Assembly (NCBI GenBank): GCA_022113835.1
Contig: JAILWY010000002.1
Coordinates: 4,008,501-4,072,500 of the forward strand
Direction of reading: 5' to 3'
Origin: Atopsyche davidsoni
Taxonomy: Eukaryota > Arthropoda > Insecta > Trichoptera > Hydrobiosidae
DNA: 64,000 bases
In this document: one piece after another, positions 55,713 to 64,000 of the stretch
Layout of the letters: each line of letters starts with the position of its first letter
How positions within the stretch are numbered: position 1 is the stretch's first letter
Program-made: the position numbers and the translations under genes
Notes under the pieces: model-generated
Told to the model about the DNA's origin: nothing
Database searches by the model: none
The model's input: the letters and a program-made list of their open reading frames with translations, nothing else

Positions 55713-58700
55713 TTAAGATTAGACATTTGTCATAATACCAACACGCATGCATTTGATGTCGGGTTTTATGCAAAAAAACAGCATTTGCTTGTCTGCTTTA
55801 ACTTGAAAATAAATGCAGCTGAAACACCGTGTTTACGTGAGGAGGCCTACGGCGAACATGCACCACCATAACCTGTAAAAATTATTTTTCAATGCTTCAG
55901 AAGTAGCGATTCCGACACTGAAGACAAAGAGCCTTCCGGAAGACCAAAAACAATCGAGAACGCCGAAAATACATTTGATGAAAAATTTTAGTAATTGCTT
56001 GCGTGAAAGTACACCAAAATTATTTAAATTGATTTTATTGGCAGTGACGTGAATGCTTGTTCCCGCGAACCCTCCAAATTGCAGCAGATGTGTGAGCGCT
56101 CCGTGCGCCAGAAATTAATTAAACATTTAGTTGGCCCCCGCCCCCTGCGCCCCCCGGCCCCCCTCGGCCCCCCTCGGGCCCCCCCCCCCGGCCCTTTAAG
56201 CTTTCATATTCCAATTGCGTTGCCAATCCTCGGCAGGGGGCCGGAATTTGAATTTTAAATTCCGAATTTCGAATCCGGATGTTATCGCGGCGCGATGGGC
56301 GCTCGGTTCGATTTTAAAATTTTAACCGGATGCGGCGCGCGACGCGGATCACAATTTTTCATGAATCTAAGATGTAGAGCCTGGTTATTGAAATTTTAAT
56401 TTGGGTTTTGAAATTCACGCACGAAACCGTTTTATGATTTTTATTTGCTGCTAGCGAAGCTGTTGCCGATTGGGCGTTCGTTATTTCTGCTTGAGAAAAT
56501 AACGCTTGGAACTGTTTTAATTTTTCTCAGTAGTCTTCCAAATACAAGGACGTTTAAATTATAATATTATATTCAAAATAAAATATTTTAAATTTTCACA
56601 TAAATCACCAACCGGCACTATTTAAATTAATATATTTGTAAAAATATTTGAAAATATATTCTTGTGTCTTCTTCATGAGGAGATAAATGAGCATCTCACT
56701 ATCTTGGTTCTCACGACCTCGCAAATTCCGCATGGATATTAACTTATTCTTTCAAGTGCCTCAATTTCCTGGATAATCAGTATATAGGGTCATATTTTGA
56801 TTCTTGCCCAATATATTAATTTCAAAAAACTTTAATTAGAATCATTACAGTTTTAGTTTTGTCAAAAGCGAATTATATTGAAATCCTGCTTATACATACA
56901 TTTTTAAACAAATATAACTAAGTTTTTTTCTAATTAAAAAAAATATTATTTGTAGATAACAAATATAAAATATTCAACGTCAAACTCATTAAATCGATAC
57001 GCCAACAATTATAACTTCAAAGTGTACAAAAATAATTTTAAAAAGCGTGAAATATTCAGTGCAAATGAAGTGCACCGAAATTCTTTGATGTCAGTGATTT
57101 ATCTGGAGCTCCGGGGGTAAAAAAGCGGCCTGCACCCCCCGAGGCTGTCATGCCAGGCTGGGTAGCTGCCATGTCTGTAAAACTACCCTAAAAAACAGAA
57201 CGCTTTAAGGGACGAACTCAATTTAATACGCATTTCAAATATACCAGTGATATAAAATTAGAATTTATCTAAAATAGAAGTATCAATATAAACCACAGTG
57301 TGATTATTTCTATATATTTTGTTTTAATGCTAACATTTTTTTTTTATAAACTTAATAAAAAATAGCTTCACGGATCGTTTTTTTCATTTGATAATTTCAT
57401 TTAAGTAAACATATTATAAATAAGTAAACCAATTCGGATTTGGTGTATACGTTAGGGAATTGTGAAGTTTTTAAAAATGCTCATGTAAGTCGAAAAATCT
57501 TGTATATTTTTCTCATGAAAAGTTTTACAGGGTTTTTTTACTTCCTTTATAGATAGCTATTATTCGTACCCAATAGAAGTCCTCACAGGGTTATTGTCAC
57601 TCGAAAGCTCTTTTGAAGGTTTTCAAAAAACTTCAGAACTGATCGTTTTAAGAGACTACTAACACTTGTTAGTCGTCCTCTACGCAGCACTAAATTTCAA
57701 TGTATTTACACCTCTTTACTTTTGATGGAATACTTAACAATATTAAAAATTCGTTATTTGTGATTAAAAAAACTCAGTCTTGGTATAATATAAAAAAATA
57801 ACCAATCTGCTATAATTTTTTTTTTTATTGGCAAAACGTAAGTTGAACATGTCATTGTTCTATAATATATATGTTGGTTATTCAAAACACATTTAATTTT
57901 AAACTCAATGTTTGAATTAATCAACCGAAATCATCTACTTTTGTGATAATCGATCGCGGCATTATAACCGCCCTGCCACACCTCACAAAACCGAATTACA
58001 CCCCCTAATTAATGTAGCTTCGCCCAGTGAGAAATGGAGCTGTGGCAGCGCGATGCTCAGCTGCGAGAGTCATCAATTATTGAAGATGGGCCCTGATGGC
58101 CTCGGACCATACATCATAAGGAGTCGCGCCTTAGGGGAGCTCAGATGGGGTGGTTTCGGTCACTTATCCGAGGCTCCGAACGATTTGGGGTTGAATCATT
58201 CGATATAATCTGAAGTGCTTTTTTTAAAACTTATCGTGTTAATGGTCGCGGCGTAAAAACACAATTACGCTCGACCGATACGATGTCTCCGCTCTTAAGG
58301 CACTAAGGGGCAAGATGAATGGAGGGAACTTTGAGATTGTATAAATTTCCTGTTTTATATAGTGCTTGACCCTGTTTTACGGTCTCACACATTCTGTCTT
58401 TTAAAAATAGCTTTGATTTTAAGTATATACACAATAGTTTAAGGAATACACCTGTATTATACTTTTACAAGTAAATTACTGAATATCTATAAAAAATTTG
58501 TTCAAAAACTCGAAGACCTCATTTTTAGAAAGCAATCAATCTTTCTACTAAGATACGTGGTATAAAACAAAAAATCGAATTTTTAAGATGAATGTCAATA
58601 ATTTTATCAAATATAATATGGAGTACTACAAATCAAATCAATCTGACGTTGATACTTTCATATTATTTATTTCGGTTTAATTTATTTAGAGAGCTTTTTT

Positions 58701-58779
58701 TATTTTCAAAATAATGTCCAAAACCTTTTTTTTTGTTACAGAGCTAGTTTTGTGTCTAGACGACTCATTTACACTATTA
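55713..58779. other. Gene-free stretch with C-rich and unique islands
   Basis: 56040-56350 begins with C runs (GGCCCCCCTCGGCC type) and continues as a CpG-rich unique segment. 57100-57190 and 57955-58210 are balanced; the latter has CACCCCCTAATTAATG at 58001-58016. Frame 56049-56258 is the C run translated (Pro-rich) and not a gene. The rest is AT-rich. Confidence 0.4.
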
Positions 58780-59060
58780 CGAGGAATGTACATGAAAGGC
58801 CACGCTGACGCCATTTTTTATTATTATTTTCGGTTATCATCCTCTCGAAACGTATTCAAGCCCGATGCAGTTCAAACGGCATTCAATGCACTTCACATCC
58901 CAATCATATTGTTCTCTCCGGCGGCGCGTGCACTTCTGAATGCACCGGCGGAGTGCACCACCGCACACCAATCCGGCCCTTGTCACGACGGGAATAAAGG
59001 CGATATTGGCGTGCCCCACTGCACGTGCACTGCCCCCAGGGTCGACTGCATAAATTTGAA
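58780..59060. other. Balanced unique island under two opposed open frames
   Basis: A 138-codon frame on the plus strand (58714-59130) and a 99-codon frame on the minus strand (58837-59136) overlap. Neither has domains, a signal peptide or a Cys pattern I recognise. The sequence is unique and less AT-rich than its surroundings. Either a short unrecognised exon or a non-coding element; the second is likelier. Confidence 0.25.
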
Positions 59061-60013
59061 ATACTATACTAGGATCAAAAATAACATTCGTTATTGTTAT
59101 TGTTGCCAGACCGGGTATTTCTTTATGTAGGAACAAAGTTCATATTATGATAACATTTACAAAAGCGTAGAATATCGTGTTCAGTTAAAAATATATACTT
59201 GTATTCCAAGCAATCACTTGCCAGACCGTATCTATTTAATTTAAAGCTCAGCTGAAAATTGAATATGCCTGTAATGTACAGTGTGTTCAATATCAAGGCC
59301 AGCTTTATTGCTTGCCTGACAAATCAAACAAATTACTTATTATATAAAACACACCACGAAAATATTATTTATATAATATGTACGTTTGAATATATTTTAG
59401 AGCAAGCAATGCTTTATTGCATGTATGGTTGCACGAAATATGAGTCACAAAAACATTTCATAAGTTCCTTGTAATCCGCCGGTAAAATAGACCTCGTATA
59501 TTTTTTCTTATATTCAGTGTTAATGAATGCTGAAAGATTATATAGACGAAACATTTAATACGTAAGCAGTACAACCTGTCATTAAAGAAACTGTTATGCT
59601 CAAAGATCTCCCTTGCAAATATGTCAGCTTCTGAGAAATATCTAACGATACGAATTTCTTATCATTTCATGGAAACGAATCATTATTAAATTGTATATTA
59701 GAAAATATATTGATAATTATTATTATTTGAATAGTCTTTGTCGTGAAACAACTTCGACGAGTGTAGCAATTACTTATTTAGATTTTATATTCAATATTTT
59801 TGACAGAAAGTACTCGGCGGAATATCGTTTTGATATTTATAAATCTAAATTATTTTTATTTGTGAATAGTATCGCCAACCTATCACGATAGCATTTTCAA
59901 ATTTTCATACATAAAAAAATATTTTTATCTTATCATAATCAACTAAGATATAAAGGCGAATCTATGTTTATGTTACGCTGTTTTTTTGTGAATTCTCTAC
60001 CGATGCTCAAATC
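59061..60013. other. AT-rich stretch with a family G scrap
   Basis: No gene. 59790-59892 is one arm of foldback family G: TTCAATATTTTTGACAGAAA with GTACTCGGCGGAAT, then CGCCAACCTATCACGAT, matching 48360-48451 in order and spacing. Confidence 0.55.
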
Positions 60014-60123
60014 TATTACACAACCTTTTATATAAATATATAAATGGACAGAATAGTTATATAAATATGTAAATGGCAGTATAATTATATAAATGACAAT
60101 ATAATTTTATAGGTTGTGTAATA
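60014..60123. mobile_element. 110-bp MITE with TA-flanked ends
   Basis: TATTACACAACCT at 60014-60026 is exactly inverted at 60111-60123. If the outer TA is the target duplication, the ends are TTACACAACCT. The interior is three imperfect copies of an ATATAAATGRCARTATAATT-like unit. No coding content. The family cannot be assigned from this one copy. Confidence 0.65.
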
Positions 60124-61899
60124 TTATCTTGAGAGTCTTGTACTCTCTATGCAGGAGCTACAAAACAAAACTGCTTCTTCATGGAAGCCGCTGCCTCCGA
60201 CCACATAAAGCGCCATTGCGGGTAGGCCGCCATCTTGTACGGCAGGCCATTGTTCGCTATCCGCCATCTGGAGCTGACCCGGCCATTTCCACTTGCATTT
60301 ATGCATGCTTCATAGAAGAGCATTGTGCAAGAGGCATCTGAAAAAACCCTTCCCCGACACCTTTACAAAGGTAAAATAAATGCAAACCATACTCATGGGA
60401 TTTTTTTTGTTTTTGAACTTTGAACATGAATTGAGAAAATTTGAGATAACTATTCTGTTCAAGATTTTTTAAACGTCAATCGTCGCTCTTAATAAAAATA
60501 ACTGTTGTTCAATGATAAATAATACATTTAAATAAATTTGCGACAGTGTCTAAAAAGAAAATCTCAATACCGATAAAAATACGAACTTTTTTTTATCATA
60601 ACAATAAAACCAAAATAGCGATTGATTGTGTTGCAACGTGTGTAGGTTGCTTCAATGTTTTAAACATGAATTTAATAGGTCAAGATAGTCAATATTTGTC
60701 AGTGACGTTAAGTAAATTTTAAATCAGGGTATTTGAGAATTCATTGCATTGAAATATAATTTAAAAACAAAAAATGCGTAATAAATTGATATATTTAAAA
60801 CGTTTTTCTTGCTCGTATGTAAACAAATGTGAATGTCCAAATAGCCAGTCGATTACGGGGTTTTTCAATATGAATGCTTTCGCGTTATCTCAACAAAGCA
60901 TAGTATGAAACGTTGCATTTAAAACTATCACATAAAAGAATTGAAAGTGAATTATATAAATAAACAATCGAGTGCGATTAAAATCTCTCAATTGTTTATA
61001 ATTACACTTTTCTACCATTTGCAATAACAAACATCGGATGCAGTTCTAAATGGAGTTATCTCAGTCACTGCATTCACGCTAATGCAATAAATGTTAGCTG
61101 CAGTTGCATTAAAACGAAATGACTTTTTAGTAGAATGCATTTCAATGCACCGTAAACGTAATCGCATCGTGACTCCTCCATTAGGTTTTCCTCGACGTAA
61201 TTGTAGTAAACTTTCTTCGAATTAAGTTAACTTTGATGTCTTGTATTCTTTTATGTATCTTGAAACCTGATATTTATAATTAACTGTGGTACGAAATTAA
61301 ATTGTTTTTCTGTAACTATCATTTAAACCGTCAATTGAGACAGAATGGATAGATTATGTTTCTACTCTGTCATAAACAATTCATATAATATCTAAGTACG
61401 TCATTTCTCTATCCGTAATTATTTTGCTCCTTGTATCTTCCGTCATATAAATGTGTCATTAATAACGATAATAACATATCACATGGCTGAATCATTTATG
61501 CGAGTGATACACACACATAACACGTATACATAAAAGTATAAATAAACAGAGTCATGTAAATAAGAAGCCTTTGTTTTTTTCCACTTGTCGTTTTTCTAGG
61601 AGGTGTTAAAAAAATCTGACTAAGTATATTTACACTTTTTATTCATTCATGCCGCAAATAATTGAACCAAGATAAGTACTTAAGAACTTGTGAAATAATC
61701 TATACAGAAAATATTAAAAAAAGGAGATTACAGTTATCTTAAGTTACTTCCTATGCTATGGTATAATATCTACTTTGTAAAATAAGTTTTGATGGGTCTT
61801 TGGGGGTCGTCATAATCTTAAGATTTTCATAAGTTAATAACGCCTACTTGTTAATATAGGAGACAGTTCGCTTACATCAAAGGAATATAGGAAAACATC
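60124..61899. other. Gene-free stretch; GC island 60125-60345; MITE F scrap
   Basis: The island contains CGCCATTGCGGG, GCCGCCATCTTGTACGGC and ATCCGCCATCTGG, three PHO/YY1-like cores within 50 bp (60211-60266). A right end of MITE F lies at 60616-60652 (GTTGCAACGTGTGTAGGTTG). The remainder is AT-rich. Confidence 0.4.
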
Positions 61900-62150
61900 A
61901 ATTAAAATGGAACATGTTTCTTCATGGTTCCCTGGAGAATGTTCGCTTGCACTCTCCACTCGGCACGTACGTCTGCCAGCTCCCTCGAGGGTCTGGTTCC
62001 TTCTAATAACGCTTCACCTAATGGAGGCTTGTGCGTACGCAATGCGGATATTGGAATGCATCTTTCAATGGCTTATAGTCCTGGTTCAAATCTTAGCTTT
62101 TTCAATACGGGAAATCCAGGGTTGGACGAATAAAAAACTTGGGACCTAAC
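61900..62150 (+). other. Balanced island with two open frames, unrecognised
   Basis: The frame at 61924-62133 gives 69 codons ending PNGGLCVRNADIGMHLSMAY and SPGSNLSFFNTGNPGLDE before TAA, with fairly even residue use. The overlapping frame 61907-62149 gives 80 codons. A pyrimidine-rich lead (TTTCTTCATGGTTCCCTGGAG) could act as a splice acceptor. No domain, no signal peptide and no family recognised. It is one of the more protein-like frames in the window, but it could equally be a non-coding island. Confidence 0.2.
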
Positions 62151-64000
62151 AAGCCTAACACAGTCGCAATCACCTGTAACCGTTGCAACAACAACTTGTT
62201 TATTTGCCTTTACTGCTTGCGACCGCTTACGTTAATAGAAATCAAAACAAACATGCAAGTCATAATTTATCGTTTTTAAACTCTCAAACATACAATAAAA
62301 ATATGATCTTAGGAAGGTGTATTAAGATTATAATAGTAAATCATCGACAAAGTTAAGTCAAGCTTACATCGTTTAGATGCTCTATACTTATTCCAAACAG
62401 GTAGGACACTCGAGTCTGTCCGTGTCGCGGCAGGTAGACCGTTATCTCAGGCTCTGCCTCAGCCACCCTCGCCAGCCACCCCCTCAGAGGGAAGTACTGT
62501 TAATTTTCCGTTCGAGCGCTAGCAGCCCCTAGCGAAATCAGTCAAATTGATGCCTCCCACTCCATTTCCTGAAATCCCCACACGAACAGGCTTCAGTCAT
62601 ATTTTTTGTTCCCTTCCCATTAAATATTAACGAAATTTATGATTATAGATTAACAGCAATCAGTTTCGGAAATTATTCGTTTAGCTTCTTTAAAAAATCA
62701 TTTTATCTTTGCAATTTAATACGTATTATCTTTCTTACAAAATTTTTAATACTACCCAATGAACGTGAAACAAAAGGAAAATGATATATTCTGTATATTA
62801 CTAGCAAAAGCGTTTATTTTCTTTGTAAGCACATATTTATAAATCAATTTAATATCCGTCACGTAATAATGTAAGTATGATACAATAGTAAAATAGTGAA
62901 TCATTTATTTATACGTTTACGTATTTTTTAGTGAAATGTATTAAAGTTCTATATATATATTGACATTAATATTAACTCCATATACCTTCATTTATACTCG
63001 CAGAATTAGGCTTCCTCTCATTTTGTTTTTTGAGAATATATGTAATATAGGTAAAAAAAAAAAACAGTACTACATATAACACAGTCCCAACAAAACAGAA
63101 AAGCAACATTTCGTTCTTACGAAGTCAATAATTTTTTTTTAGTAACGGTAAGACATGTGACAAAATTATTCACTTTATTTACTGTCTTCAATAATTAAGA
63201 ACATATCATAAATGCTAAACATTGTATTAAAGTAAAAAATATAATTATATCACTCATATTTTGTGTTTATTTATATATATATACCAGTGGAACTAATACT
63301 TAGGGTTAGGGGTTGATGTTTCAAGAAGTAATTCGTGTATAGAGTGGGAGTTACTCCCGCCGCCCCCCGAGTTAGAAGTTTGTGTCAGGGTGGGCTGATT
63401 TGTCATCCTGATATGACAGCTATTTCTATAATAGATTCCACTTATTAAGGGTGGAAATACCTCCTACGACTGATGATATCATACATCGCCGTTCCTAAAT
63501 ATATTTTCATCATTTCAAGCAACGCTATACGTTTTTATTATTACTTTATCAAACAACATATTTTATTTTCGTATTCTTTGATTTTAACCCCGCAACAACT
63601 TTTAAAAAACCAGTAAAGTATGATTAGCTACGTTAATTTTTGATGTAAAAGATATTTTATATAAATTATCTTCAGATAGAAAAATAAGACAATCTCTTTG
63701 AAGCATAATGATAATGATAACAAAGATAATTTATTTTCACGGAACATACATGTATATTATTAATTATAAATCCGTGTGAATCGATACGCTAAGCACCAGT
63801 ACGCCGTGTTTTATTTGTAGTAGCTTCGAAAAACCCTTGTGACGTTTTTATGCTATTGTATAGAATATTATTACTCCTGACACCATACCCTTGTCTCCAG
63901 GGACGGTCCGCGCTGAGTGGCGGATAACAAAGACAATGTTTGTCCTCGGAAAGACAAATAGCATGAAATACATTAGCGACAGACCAAAAGACAACAGGAC
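62151..64000. other. AT-rich stretch without genes
   Basis: Balanced patches at 62395-62530 (GTCCGTGTCGCGGCAGGTAG) and 63300-63420 have no recognised content. Short TA runs lie near 62950 and 63275. Nothing else is supported up to the window edge. Confidence 0.5.

Noticed and set aside
56130..56200. Pro-rich protein segment in frame 56049-56258
   Set aside because: It is the translation of a C-rich low-complexity run.
58714..59130. 138-codon frame on the plus strand
   Set aside because: It overlaps a 99-codon frame on the other strand over the same GC-richer island; Cys residues are scattered and no family is recognisable.

Overview
The window reads as a non-coding, AT-rich stretch of an animal genome, most likely an arthropod and probably an insect. 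I find no intact protein gene, no rRNA and no functional tRNA gene. The open frames of 60 to 166 codons are almost all chance frames. The few with recognisable content are decayed transposon proteins. The insect reading rests on a short TTAGG-type (CCTAA) telomere-like run next to a CA/TA microsatellite, on several mariner-superfamily remnants of insect type (one with 41 residues between its second and third catalytic Asp, as in the rosa-like DD41D lineage), and on pogo/Tigger, hAT, Helitron and RTE-like LINE relics. No species can be named from this sequence.

Layout. 1-527 is a mariner-family deletion derivative. 1.9-6.1 kb holds three copies of a dispersed tRNA-containing element (here called TRM). 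9.6-14.1 kb is a transposon-rich block: hairpin, microsatellite plus telomere-like run, two copies of repeat C, two more mariner deletion derivatives and a G18 tract. 17.0-18.5 kb holds a non-autonomous Helitron and another repeat C copy. 19.5-28.2 kb is mostly plain AT-rich DNA. 28.2-45.1 kb carries a pogo/Tigger-like MITE, an RTE-like LINE relic, repeat E, a complete non-autonomous hAT element with its 8-bp target duplication, five TRM copies and a nested cluster of MITE family F. 46.5-60.7 kb carries hairpins, repeat C, foldback family G, MITE F, the inverted second copy of repeat E, the last TRM copy and a 110-bp MITE. 60.7-64 kb is nearly featureless.

Between the transposons lie about 40 short (100-350 bp) islands of balanced or GC-rich, CpG-rich, apparently unique sequence. 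Several contain homeodomain-type TAATTA palindromes, CRE/ATF-like TGACGTCA sites or PHO/YY1-like GCCAT sites. Together with the lack of genes this would suit a gene desert or large intron with dispersed cis-regulatory elements, but that is inference and would need cross-species alignment.

The best candidate for something under-described is TRM. It has a tRNA-like unit with matches to the Pol III A and B boxes and a 72-nt cloverleaf-sized fold. In at least four copies that unit, or its remains, lies inside inverted terminal sequences like those of a MITE. Its shared head and core are joined to two unrelated 3' parts, and one copy forms a hairpin with 88-nt arms that differ at one position. It looks like a cross between a SINE and a foldback MITE.
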